DNA of 41,662 nucleotides from Streptomyces malaysiense (GTDB taxonomy: Bacteria; Actinomycetota; Actinomycetes; Streptomycetales; Streptomycetaceae), in the NCBI RefSeq assembly GCF_000980885.2, contig NZ_LBDA02000064.1, positions 1-41,662 of the forward strand. The letters run 5' to 3'. Below the pieces are notes generated by a model, which saw only the letters and a program-made list of their open reading frames with translations, had not been told where the DNA came from and did not search any database. This document shows positions 22,753 through 30,744 of this stretch, piece after piece (position 1 is the first letter of the stretch; each line of letters opens with the position of its first letter). A program made the position numbers and the translations under genes.

Positions 22753-23901
22753 ATGACGCAGACCACACAGCACACTCCCGACACGACCGCCCGGCAGGAC
22801 GACCCCTTCCCGGTCAAGGGAATGGACGCGGTCGTCTTCGCCGTGGGCAACGCCAAGCAGGCGGCGCACTACTACTCCTCCGCCTTCGGCATGAAGCTGG
22901 TCGCCTACTCCGGACCTGAGAACGGCAGCCGCGAGACCGCCAGTTACGTCCTGGAGAACGGCTCGGCCCGGTTCGTCTTCACCTCGGTGATCAAGCAGTC
23001 CAGTGAGTGGGGCCGCTTCATCGAGCGGCACGTCGCCGAGCACGGCGACGGCGTCGTCGACCTGGCCATCGAGGTCCCGGACGCCCGCGCCGCGTACGAG
23101 TACGCCATCGCGCAGGGCGCCCGCTCGATCGACGAGCCGTACGAGGTCAAGGACGAGCACGGCACCGTCGTCCTCGCGGCCATCGCCACCTACGGCGAGA
23201 CCCGCCACACCCTGGTCGAGCGCACCGGCTACGAGGGCCCCTACCTCCCCGGCTACGTGGCCGCCCGGCCGATGGTGGCGCAGCCCGCGCACCGCACCTT
23301 CCAGGCGATCGACCACTGCGTCGGCAACGTCGAACTCGGCAGGATGAACGAGTGGGTCGGGTTCTACAACAAGGTCATGGGCTTCACGAACATGAAGGAG
23401 TTCGTGGGCGACGACATCGCGACCGAGTACAGCGCGCTGATGTCGAAGGTCGTCGCGGACGGCACCCTGAAGGTGAAGTTCCCGCTCAACGAGCCCGCGA
23501 TCGCCAAGAAGAAGTCCCAGATCGACGAGTACCTGGAGTTCTACGGCGGTCCCGGTGTCCAGCACATCGCGCTGAACTCCAACGACATCGTGCAGACCGT
23601 CCGTGACATGCGCGCGGCCGGCGTCGAGTTCCTCAACACCCCGGACTCGTACTACGACACCCTCGGCGAGTGGGTAGGCGACACCCGGGTGCCGGTCGAG
23701 ACCCTGCGCGAGCTGAAGATCCTCGCCGACCGCGACGAGGACGGCTACCTGCTCCAGATCTTCACCAAGCCGGTCCAGGACCGTCCGACGGTGTTCTTCG
23801 AGATCATCGAGCGGCACGGCTCGATGGGCTTCGGCAAGGGCAACTTCAAGGCCCTGTTCGAGGCGATCGAGCGCGAGCAGGAGAAGCGCGGAAACCTCTA
23901 G
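22753..23901 (+). CDS. hpd: 4-hydroxyphenylpyruvate dioxygenase
   Basis: 382 residues, close to the 381 of the S. avermitilis enzyme. Converts 4-hydroxyphenylpyruvate to homogentisate in tyrosine degradation, using Fe(II). It has two VOC-fold halves. The 2-His-1-Glu iron ligands are His188 (AIDHCVGN), His271 (VQHIALNS) and Glu350 (VFFEIIERHG), one residue off the S. avermitilis numbering (187, 270, 349). The C-terminal helix GFGKGNFKALFEAIE closes the active site. The start MTQTTQHTPDTT is favoured over an upstream frame from 22702, which overlaps the promoter region. Its neighbours are the divergent Lrp-type regulator and a strong terminator at 23917-23958. The product feeds ochronotic pigment or fumarate plus acetoacetate. 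Confidence 0.97.
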   Translation: MTQTTQHTPDTTARQDDPFPVKGMDAVVFAVGNAKQAAHYYSSAFGMKLVAYSGPENGSRETASYVLENGSARFVFTSVIKQSSEWGRFIERHVAEHGDGVVDLAIEVPDARAAYEYAIAQGARSIDEPYEVKDEHGTVVLAAIATYGETRHTLVERTGYEGPYLPGYVAARPMVAQPAHRTFQAIDHCVGNVELGRMNEWVGFYNKVMGFTNMKEFVGDDIATEYSALMSKVVADGTLKVKFPLNEPAIAKKKSQIDEYLEFYGGPGVQHIALNSNDIVQTVRDMRAAGVEFLNTPDSYYDTLGEWVGDTRVPVETLRELKILADRDEDGYLLQIFTKPVQDRPTVFFEIIERHGSMGFGKGNFKALFEAIEREQEKRGNL

Positions 23902-23916
23902 GGAGCGGACCGCCCT

Positions 23917-23958
23917 GACGGGGACCGCCCGGTGCCGCGCCCACCGGCGGTCCCCGTC
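23917..23958. terminator. Bidirectional terminator between hpd and the TPR gene
   Basis: A perfect 13-bp stem, GACGGGGACCGCC at 23917-23929 with its complement at 23946-23958, has extra GGT/ACC pairing inside. It lies between convergent genes. No T-tract follows. Confidence 0.75.
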
Positions 23959-23963
23959 CTGGC

Positions 23964-25454
23964 TCAGCCGGGTACCGGCGCGTCCGGCGGATTCCCCAGC
24001 GCCGCGAGGGCCGACTTCGCCTCGCGGGTCCACAGGGGGGAGAACACCGGGCTGATCCGGAGCGCCTCCTGGAGACTGCGCCGGGCGGGGCCGTCCAGTT
24101 CCAGGGCGGCCTCGATCGCGCCCCGGTGGTACGCGTACAGCGCGCTGCGCACGCCGCCGCCCTTGGTGCCGTCGGTCGCCGTCGTGGCGTACTCCAGGGC
24201 CGCGTCGTCCTCGCCGACCCGGTGCAGCGCCCAGCCGAGGGCGTCGGCCACCTCGGTGCCGGGCTGGCGGTCGTACTCGCCGCGCAGCCGCTCCACGGCC
24301 TGCTGCGCGTCCCCGTGGTCGGCCTCGTACCGGCCGAGCACCAGTTCGTCGTCCACTCCGTCCGACGTCTCCCGCTGTGCCAGCTCCCGTACCCGGTCGT
24401 AGCTCTCGCGGGCCTGCTCGGCCATGCCCAGCGACTCGTACAGCTCGCCCAGGTCGAGCGCGTCGCGCGGGCTCGGGCGGCGGGCCAGCGCGTCGCGGTA
24501 CGCGGTCACCGCCTCCTTCGAACGGCCGAGCGCCGCCAGCACCCGGGCCCGCCCCGCCGGCGCGGCCGGCTGGTCGGCGTCCTGGCGCAGGGCCGCGTCG
24601 TAGTGCCGTAGCGCGTCCTGCAGATCACCGCGCTCGAAGGCCATCTGGCCCAACCGGGTGAGATAGGCGGCCCGTTCGGCGGGGGTGCGGGCGGCGGCGG
24701 CCGCGTCGGTCAGCTGGGCCACCGCGTCCTCGCGCCAGCCCCGGTTCCGGTAGACCTCGGCGGCCTGCGCCATCACGGCGGGCCGCTCGGCCGGGCCCGG
24801 CTTGAGCGCCAGCAGCTTCTCCAGCCAGTCGCCGACCGCCTCGTAGTCGCCGAGCCCGGTGTCGGCGTCGATCAGCTGGGAGTACGACGACCAACGCGCC
24901 GGCGCCAGCTCCTGGGCCTGCTCGGCGTAACGTTTCGCCTCGGTGAAGTCCCGGCGTGCCAGGGACAGCGCGGTCATGCCGTCCAGTGCCTGGAGGTTCT
25001 GCTCCTCGTCCACCACCTGGAGCGAGGTCCGCAGGGCCCGCTCGGCCCGCGGGAAGTCCGCCGCCCGAGCCGTGGCGCGCCCCCGCTCGACGTACGCCGT
25101 CCCCAGCACGGCCCACGCCCTCGCGTCCTGCGGCTGGGCCCGCACCCGCTGCTCCTGCTGCCCGATCAGTGCCGCCAGGGCGGGCAGCGCCGCCGGCACC
25201 CCGGAGGTCACCGCGGTCAGTGCCTGCGCCGCCTGCGCCGGGGCGCGCAGCTGCGCCCGGTGGGCCCGCGGCCCCGGGGCGGGCGGACTCGCGTTCCCGG
25301 GTCCGATCCCCGGCCACACCGCGAGAACCGCTCCCGCGACCACACCGCCGCTCAGCGCGGTGACCAGTACCCGCCGCAGCAACCGCCGGGAACGGCGGGG
25401 CGCGGGCGGCCCGCTCGGCAGGGGCGTTCCCGGCTCGCTCACTCGGTTGTCCAT
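23964..25454 (-). CDS. Membrane-anchored tetratricopeptide repeat protein
   Basis: 496 residues from the ATG at 25454 (GTG at 25463 also possible). A short basic cytoplasmic head (RRSRRLLRR) precedes one transmembrane helix (VLVTALSGGVVAGAVLAVW), and the rest is outside or periplasm-facing. TPR-like helix pairs follow from about residue 105 onward (ARAWAVLGTAYVERGRATAR, AAYLTRLGQMAFERGDLQDA, DALDLGELYESLGMAEQARE, EVADALGWALHRVGEDDAAL). Such proteins are scaffolds for protein-protein contacts; the partner is unknown. It is divergent from the GlcD-type oxidase and convergent with hpd. Confidence 0.85.
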   Translation of the reverse strand: MDNRVSEPGTPLPSGPPAPRRSRRLLRRVLVTALSGGVVAGAVLAVWPGIGPGNASPPAPGPRAHRAQLRAPAQAAQALTAVTSGVPAALPALAALIGQQEQRVRAQPQDARAWAVLGTAYVERGRATARAADFPRAERALRTSLQVVDEEQNLQALDGMTALSLARRDFTEAKRYAEQAQELAPARWSSYSQLIDADTGLGDYEAVGDWLEKLLALKPGPAERPAVMAQAAEVYRNRGWREDAVAQLTDAAAAARTPAERAAYLTRLGQMAFERGDLQDALRHYDAALRQDADQPAAPAGRARVLAALGRSKEAVTAYRDALARRPSPRDALDLGELYESLGMAEQARESYDRVRELAQRETSDGVDDELVLGRYEADHGDAQQAVERLRGEYDRQPGTEVADALGWALHRVGEDDAALEYATTATDGTKGGGVRSALYAYHRGAIEAALELDGPARRSLQEALRISPVFSPLWTREAKSALAALGNPPDAPVPG

Positions 25455-25517
25455 GGCGCTCACTGTGCGTCAATACGACAAGAAGATCGCGCCGGGCGTG
25501 GCGAGAGAATGACGGGG

Positions 25518-25555
25518 TTCACACCGATGGCCGTGAGTGCGAACCTGTGATCATG
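25518..25555 (+). promoter_or_regulatory. Promoter of the GlcD-type oxidase, leaderless
   Basis: TTCACA (25518-25523), 17 nt, GAACCT (25541-25546), then 6 nt to the ATG at 25553. No ribosome site is present. Confidence 0.5.
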
Positions 25556-26971
25556 AGCCGCATCGAAGCACGTCGCGATGAAGCCGTCGAAGCCATCGCA
25601 GCAACCGGCAGCCTCACCGGCCGGCTCCTGGCCGGACTGCCCCCCGAGGCCGTGCTGACCGACCCGGACGTCACGGCCGCCTACAGCCACGACATGGCCA
25701 GTTTCTGCCCCGCCGGAGCCCCCGCCGTCGTGGTTCTGCCGCGCACCGTGGAGCAGGTGCGGCACGTCATGCGCACCGCCACCGAGCTGCGCGTCCCCGT
25801 CGTCCCCCAGGGCGCGCGCAGCGGACTGTCCGGCGCGGCCAACGCCTCGGACGGCTGCATCGTGCTCTCCCTCACCAGGATGGACCGCATCCTGGAGATC
25901 AGCCCGGTCGACCGGATCGCCGTGGTCGAACCGGGCGTGATCAACGCGGACCTCTCCCGCGCCGTCGAGGAGCACGGCCTGTACTACCCGCCGGACCCCT
26001 CCAGCTGGGAGATGTGCACCATCGGCGGCAACATCGGCACCGGCTCCGGCGGCCTGTGCTGCGTGAAGTACGGCGTGACCGCGGAGTACGTCCTCGGCCT
26101 GGACGTCGTCCTCGCCGACGGCCGCCTGATGTCCACCGGACGGCGCACCGCCAAGGGCGTCGCCGGCTACGACCTCACCCGGCTGTTCGTCGGCTCCGAG
26201 GGCTCCCTCGGCATCGTCGTGCGCGCGGTCCTCGGCCTGAAGCCCAAGCCGCTCGCGCAACTGGTGCTGGCCGCCGAGTTCCCCTCCGCCGCGAGCGCCT
26301 GCGACGCCGTCTGCCGGATCATGGCCGGCGGCCACCTCCCCTCGCTCCTCGAACTGATGGACCGTACGACGGTCAAGGCGGTCAACGACCTGGCCCACAT
26401 GGGCCTGCCGGAGACCACCGAGGCGCTGCTGCTCGCCGCCTTCGACACCCCGGACCCGGCCGCCGACCTCGCCGCCGTCGGCGCCCTGTGCGAGGCCGCC
26501 GGCGCCACCGAGGTCGTCCCGGCAGAGGACGCGGCCGAGTCCGAGATGCTCCTCAAGGCCCGGCGGCTCTCGCTGACCGCGCTGGAGGCGGTCAAGGGCA
26601 CGACGATGATCGACGACGTGTGCGTACCCCGCTCCAGACTCGGCGCCATGCTGGAGGGCGTCGAACGGATCGCCGCGAAGTACGGCCTGACGATCGGCGT
26701 CTGCGCCCACGCGGGCGACGGCAACACCCACCCCACCGTCTGCTTCGACGCCCAGGACGAGGACGAGTCCCGCCGGGCCCGCGAGTCCTTCGACGAGATC
26801 ATGGCGCTCGGCCTGGAACTGGGCGGCACCATCACCGGCGAACACGGCGTCGGGGTGCTGAAGAAGGACTGGCTGGCACGGGAGATCGGGCCGGTCGGGG
26901 TGGAGATGCAGCGGTCGGTCAAGCAGGTCTTCGACCCGCTCGGCATCCTCAATCCGGGCAAGCTCTTCTGA
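25553..26971 (+). CDS. FAD-linked 2-hydroxyacid oxidase/dehydrogenase (GlcD/D-lactate dehydrogenase family)
   Basis: 472 residues. Flavoprotein of the FAD-binding PCMH type. The FAD domain contains VVPQGARSGLSGAANASDG, YYPPDPSSWEMCTIGGNIGT and AEYVLGLDVVLADG. The C-terminal substrate-side domain has VCAHAGDGNTHPTVCFD and GTITGEHGVGVLKKDWL, both family hallmarks with the metal- or substrate-binding His residues. Likely substrates are glycolate or D-lactate; the motifs do not separate these. No GlcE or GlcF partner follows, so it may act alone. ATG at 25553 is chosen from the promoter spacing; a GTG at 25547 is the alternative. ssgG is convergent downstream. Confidence 0.92.
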   Translation: MSRIEARRDEAVEAIAATGSLTGRLLAGLPPEAVLTDPDVTAAYSHDMASFCPAGAPAVVVLPRTVEQVRHVMRTATELRVPVVPQGARSGLSGAANASDGCIVLSLTRMDRILEISPVDRIAVVEPGVINADLSRAVEEHGLYYPPDPSSWEMCTIGGNIGTGSGGLCCVKYGVTAEYVLGLDVVLADGRLMSTGRRTAKGVAGYDLTRLFVGSEGSLGIVVRAVLGLKPKPLAQLVLAAEFPSAASACDAVCRIMAGGHLPSLLELMDRTTVKAVNDLAHMGLPETTEALLLAAFDTPDPAADLAAVGALCEAAGATEVVPAEDAAESEMLLKARRLSLTALEAVKGTTMIDDVCVPRSRLGAMLEGVERIAAKYGLTIGVCAHAGDGNTHPTVCFDAQDEDESRRARESFDEIMALGLELGGTITGEHGVGVLKKDWLAREIGPVGVEMQRSVKQVFDPLGILNPGKLF

Positions 26972-27012
26972 GGCCGCCCGGCGCGTCGGCCCGGCCGCCG
27001 GTCCGACCCGGC

Positions 27013-27426
27013 TCACCGGGCGAGCAGCTGGTCGAGGGCGTCGTCGATGCCCGGCTGCCCGCCCTCCGTGCCCGGCGGTACGGCCCGCAGGGTGCGCTCC
27101 AGCCAGGCGGAGACCTGCGGGGCCGGCCCCTCCAGGAGGGCGTCCCCGTCGGGCGAGCTCAGCGCCATCAGAACGACGCTGCGGCCCGCCGACTTCGTCG
27201 GCCACACCCGCACGTCCCCGTGGCCGCACGGCCGGAACACCCCCTCCACCAGCAGATCGCGGGCGAACGTCCAGTGCACCGGGAACTCCGAGTTGACGTG
27301 GAAGAAGACATGGACGGCGTAGGGGTCGTCGGAGCGGTAGGCGAGCCGGGCCGGGACCGGGATGCTCCGGCCGGGCGACAGGATCAGCTTGAGTTCGAGC
27401 TCCCGCTCCACCACGGTGTGCTGCAT
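27013..27426 (-). CDS. ssgG: SsgA-like sporulation protein, probably SsgG
   Basis: 137 residues from the ATG at 27426 (AAGGAA ribosome site about 8-9 nt upstream); the frame extends further upstream but without homology. The SsgA/SsgB family features are present: LELKLILSPGRSIPVPARLA, RSDDPYAVHVFFHV, VHWTFARDLLVEGV and GDVRVWPTKSAG. SsgA-like proteins are specific to sporulating actinobacteria and control septum placement and wall remodelling during sporulation. Position between the hpd-oxidase region and the RDD genes matches S. coelicolor ssgG (recalled as SCO2925), which affects septum-site localisation. The upstream 247 bp include a run of seven T at about 27533. Confidence 0.88.
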   Translation of the reverse strand: MQHTVVERELELKLILSPGRSIPVPARLAYRSDDPYAVHVFFHVNSEFPVHWTFARDLLVEGVFRPCGHGDVRVWPTKSAGRSVVLMALSSPDGDALLEGPAPQVSAWLERTLRAVPPGTEGGQPGIDDALDQLLAR

Positions 27427-27673
27427 GGCCTGGGTTTCCTTTCGTGCCGGGGACCGCGCGGGGCCGCTCGGCGCGGTCCCGTGCCAGGAGAGAGGCGGCA
27501 GCGGCCCGGTCATTACGCGGGTCCGGAGAAGTATTTTTTTCTGCCCGGTCCGGACGACGCGCGCGGCGTTGCCCGGATGGAGTGGGTCCTGCGGGACTGG
27601 CGGTGGCGCGTGCCCGCGTCTGATAGATGTGGGAGGCCCCATCCCACCCACGAGCAGATACGGGACGACGGAC

Positions 27674-29293
27674 ATGAGCGCCCCAACCCCGGCCCCCGGT
27701 GACGACCGGCCCCGCGAGGGCTACTACCCGGACCCGTCCATCCCGGGCTACGTCCGGTACTGGAACGGCGCCGCCTGGGTGCCCGGGACCAGCCGCCCGG
27801 CCCCGAAGGACGGCGAATCGCTCGCCCCGCCCCCGGGCGTCACCCCGGCCGTGGAGGAGACGGGCCCGCACTTCTTCGACGAGGAACCCGGGGGCCCGGC
27901 GGCCTCGGGTCCGGCGGTCACGGACAACTCCGCGCACGCGGCGGGGAGTTCGGGGGCGGCCGGATCCTGGCCCGCGGCGCACGGGAGCGGCGCCCCGGGC
28001 CGGGCGGGTGCGCCCGGTCAAGAGGGCCGGGCGGGTGATTTCGGCCAATCCGCCGGAGCGGGCGGGGAGATGGGCCGCCCGGACGCCGGCTCCGGCCGCC
28101 AAGGGGGTCAGCCGGGACGGTCCGGGCCGGCGGGCGCGGGCGTACCCGGCCAGCAGGCGGGCCGGGCAGGGGCGTCGGGGCCCGGCGGGCAGGCGGGTGA
28201 CCGGGGCGGCCGTGCGGAGCGGGGCGGCCGGTGGGACCAGGGCGCCCACGCCGGACAGCCGGCCGGGCACGCCGATCCGCGGCAAGGCGCCGTGCCCGCG
28301 CAGGCCGGTGTCCCCTGGGGGGCCGACCCCCGGGTTCCCGCCGAGGGGCCCGCACAGCCCGACGGGCGGGCGGAGCGCACCGACGGCGCCCCCGCGACCC
28401 CGCCGGCCGAGGGCGCGGCCCCCGACCCCGGCACCTTCGTCTTCCGGCGGCCGGTCACCGGTCGTACGGACGACGGCACCATGACGATGCGCCCGGTGCA
28501 GCGGAATCAGGCCGACGGGCCCGGCTTCCACGCGCAGGGCCCGGTCGCCGCGCCGTCCCCCGCGACGCCCCCGGTGCCCGCCCCGCCCCCGGCACCCTCG
28601 CCGGGGCCCGGCTTCGGCGCCGTGCAGCCGTCCCGGAACCGGCAGCCCGCGCCCGCGGCCCCGCAGGTGCCGCAGCAGGGCGGGGCCGGACAGGGATCCT
28701 GGGCGCAACAGGTGCACCAGCTGGCCGGGGGAGCGGCGGAGGAGCAACCCGTCGCACCCTGGAAGCCGCCGGTGGAGGACGTCTTCCAGGCGGCGGCGCG
28801 CAGACAGGCCGCCGCCCGCCCCGCAGGACTGGGCAGACGGCTCGCGGCCCGGCTGATCGACACCGTGGTCATGGGCGCCGTGACCGCCGTCGCGGCCGTC
28901 CCGCTCGGCACCCGCGCCCTCGACCACATGCAGCAGAAGATCGACGCGGCCCGGCAGTCGGGGCACGAGGTCACCGTCTGGCTGCTCGACGGCACCACCG
29001 GCACCAGCCTCGGCATCGTCCTCGCCGTCCTGCTCGTCCTCGGCGTCGTCTACGAGGTGCTGCCCACCGTCAAATGGGGCCGTACCCTCGGCAAGCGGCT
29101 GTGCGGTCTGGACGTGCGCGACATCGAGGGCCATGAGCCCCCGGCCTTCGCCCCGGCGCTGCGCCGCTGGCTCGTGTACAGCATCCCGGGGCTGCTCGGC
29201 ATCGGGATCGTGGGCGTGCTGTGGTGCCTGTTCGACCGGCCCTGGCACCAGTGCTGGCACGACAAGGCGGCGCACACCTTCGTCGCGGGCTGA
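27674..29293 (+). CDS. DUF2510 and RDD domain membrane protein
   Basis: 539 residues. Begins with a DUF2510 motif (GYYPDPSIPGYVRYWNGAAW), followed by a Gly/Pro/Ala/Gln-rich low-complexity stretch to about residue 370. The C-terminal 160 residues are an RDD domain: RRLAARLIDTVVMGAVTAVA, GIVLAVLLVLGVVYEVL, WGRTLGKRLCGLDVRD, and a last helix near GLLGIGIVGVLWCLF ending in HQCWHDKAAHTFVAG. RDD proteins are three- or four-helix membrane proteins proposed to be transporters; no substrate can be assigned. A GTGGGA/TCCCAC hairpin lies at 27629-27647, between a possible -10 (TGATAGAT) and the start. The next gene is a second RDD protein. Confidence 0.85.
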   Translation: MSAPTPAPGDDRPREGYYPDPSIPGYVRYWNGAAWVPGTSRPAPKDGESLAPPPGVTPAVEETGPHFFDEEPGGPAASGPAVTDNSAHAAGSSGAAGSWPAAHGSGAPGRAGAPGQEGRAGDFGQSAGAGGEMGRPDAGSGRQGGQPGRSGPAGAGVPGQQAGRAGASGPGGQAGDRGGRAERGGRWDQGAHAGQPAGHADPRQGAVPAQAGVPWGADPRVPAEGPAQPDGRAERTDGAPATPPAEGAAPDPGTFVFRRPVTGRTDDGTMTMRPVQRNQADGPGFHAQGPVAAPSPATPPVPAPPPAPSPGPGFGAVQPSRNRQPAPAAPQVPQQGGAGQGSWAQQVHQLAGGAAEEQPVAPWKPPVEDVFQAAARRQAAARPAGLGRRLAARLIDTVVMGAVTAVAAVPLGTRALDHMQQKIDAARQSGHEVTVWLLDGTTGTSLGIVLAVLLVLGVVYEVLPTVKWGRTLGKRLCGLDVRDIEGHEPPAFAPALRRWLVYSIPGLLGIGIVGVLWCLFDRPWHQCWHDKAAHTFVAG

Positions 29294-29374
29294 CCGGGGC
29301 GCCGGCGGACCGGCGGTACCCCGTACGGCCGTCCGCCGGATGCGGAACCGGGGCGTTCGCGATCCACTCGGGCC

Positions 29375-30166
29375 ATGAGCAGCGCACCGCCCCCCGGCTC
29401 CGGAGAGCAGCCACCCGAGGACGACCCGTTCAGGAAGCCGCCCCCGCCGAACCAGGGGCAGGGCTCACCGTACGACTCCCCGCCCCCGGGCGGCGAGCAG
29501 CAGCCGCCTGCCCACGGGGGCCAGGAACCGCCGCCTCAGGGCGGCGACCGGCAGCCACCCCCTTACGGCGGTCAGCAGCCCCCACCTCCCGGCGGCCCTT
29601 ACGGGGGCGGTCCCTACGACGGCGGCCCGCCCCCGCCCGGCGGCGGCCCCTACGGGGGAGGCCCGCACGGCGCCGGGGGCTATCCCGCCGACCCCCTGGC
29701 CGGCATGCCCCCGCTCGCCGACAGCGCCAAGCGGACCCTCGCCCGCATCATCGACATGATCCTGGTCGGCATCGTCGTCTACCTGCTCACCTGGGCGTTC
29801 AACGTCCGCGAGTACGACGTGAACAGCGACCAGCTCAACGCCGCCCGCTCCTTGGGGCAGTCCGTCATCGCCGCCGTGCTCTACATCGCCTACGACACCT
29901 TCTTCATCCACAGGACCGGCCAGACCCTCGGCAAGAAGTGGCTGCACATGCGGGTGGCCAACCTGTCCGACGGCGCCACCCCCGGTGCGCAGACCTCACT
30001 GCTGCGCGCGCTGGTGCTGTGGCTGCCGTTCGCCTTCTGCTGCGCCTGCGTCTGGACCGCGATCTGCGGCGGGTGGAGCTTCTTCGACAAGCCCTACAAG
30101 CAGGGTCTGCACGACAAGGCCGCCAAGACGGTCGTGGTCAGCACCGAGACCGAACCGCGGCGCTGA
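29375..30166 (+). CDS. RDD domain membrane protein with Pro/Gly-rich N-terminus
   Basis: 263 residues. The N-terminal 105 residues are a Pro/Gly/Gln/Tyr-rich tail (QQPPPPGGPYGGGPYDGGPP). The RDD domain follows: AKRTLARIIDMILVGIVVYL, SVIAAVLYIAYDTFF, GQTLGKKWLHMRVAN, then a cysteine-containing helix (VLWLPFAFCCACVWTAI) and FFDKPYKQGLHDKAAKTVVV. It looks like a smaller relative of the preceding gene, 81 bp away on the same strand, so the two probably arose by duplication and may work together. No ribosome site is obvious before the ATG. Confidence 0.85.
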   Translation: MSSAPPPGSGEQPPEDDPFRKPPPPNQGQGSPYDSPPPGGEQQPPAHGGQEPPPQGGDRQPPPYGGQQPPPPGGPYGGGPYDGGPPPPGGGPYGGGPHGAGGYPADPLAGMPPLADSAKRTLARIIDMILVGIVVYLLTWAFNVREYDVNSDQLNAARSLGQSVIAAVLYIAYDTFFIHRTGQTLGKKWLHMRVANLSDGATPGAQTSLLRALVLWLPFAFCCACVWTAICGGWSFFDKPYKQGLHDKAAKTVVVSTETEPRR

Positions 30167-30193
30167 CCCGAACGACCGCACCGACCCCGGGCG

Positions 30194-30427
30194 TCACAGG
30201 GCCGTCGGGACGCGTTCCCCCTCCGGGGCCGTCCCGGCGGCCTCCTGCCGTGTGCCGCGTTGCGTGGGCACCGTCATCGCGACCAGCAGTCCGAGCGCGA
30301 GCGCCGCGAGGGCGATGACGGCGATCCCGACGCCCGAACCCGTCTGGGACAGCAGCAGCATGGCGAGGGTCGAGAAGATCACGGTGCTCGCGCCGTAGGC
30401 GAGCTGGGCGACGGTCGGACGAGGCAT
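30194..30427 (-). CDS. Small membrane protein, 77 aa
   Basis: Begins MPRPTVAQLAYGASTVIF and contains two hydrophobic segments (STLAMLLL; GIAVIALAALALGLLVAMTV) with a polar tail RGTRQEAAGTAPEGERVP. GAGGA lies about 11 nt before the ATG. A frame extending to 30601 lacks a better start. Conserved-looking streptomycete small membrane protein of unknown function, transcribed toward the RDD gene and away from the M6 protease. Confidence 0.7.
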   Translation of the reverse strand: MPRPTVAQLAYGASTVIFSTLAMLLLSQTGSGVGIAVIALAALALGLLVAMTVPTQRGTRQEAAGTAPEGERVPTAL

Positions 30428-30595
30428 GGCAATCGTGTCCTCGGAGGTCTTCGGGTATCGGGGGTGCCGTTCGACTCTCTCCTCGCCTGCATGCCCGAGC
30501 GGGCGCCCGGGTAAGCGTGACCTAACCCACGCCGTCGATGCATGGGGGGCGCACAGGAAGCACGCTCTGCCTAAAGGCCGCGTCAACTCCGCATA

Positions 30596-30744
30596 GTGCA
30601 ACTGACCTTACAGAGTCAAGATCTGTCTTTTCTTCTAAACCTCTAGTCAAATGTCGTCACTTGAACACGCGCTTGTCATGCGCGCACGGACTTCCGAACA
30701 CGGGAACCCCCTGTCCGCGCGCGGGGCGCGGGGGAGGAACTCAA
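30596..30744 (+). promoter_or_regulatory. AT-rich upstream region of the secreted M6 protease
   Basis: The 317-bp gap 30428-30744 contains an AT-rich island at about 30596-30670. In it are two direct copies of AGTCAA (30614-30619 and 30645-30650), 31 bp apart (about three helical turns), and an ACAGA/TCTGT pair. These are candidate activator sites. A promoter could not be placed with confidence. GGGGGAGGAAC at 30730-30740 is a strong ribosome site. Confidence 0.35.

Noticed and set aside
22753..23901. hpd considered as part of a natural-product gene cluster
   Set aside because: No biosynthetic genes adjoin it; the Lrp-type regulator and location fit core tyrosine catabolism.
25460..29275. 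A 1271-codon minus-strand open frame antisense to the GlcD-type oxidase and the first RDD gene
   Set aside because: Same artefact; it has no recognisable domain and its composition mirrors the antisense of well-supported genes.
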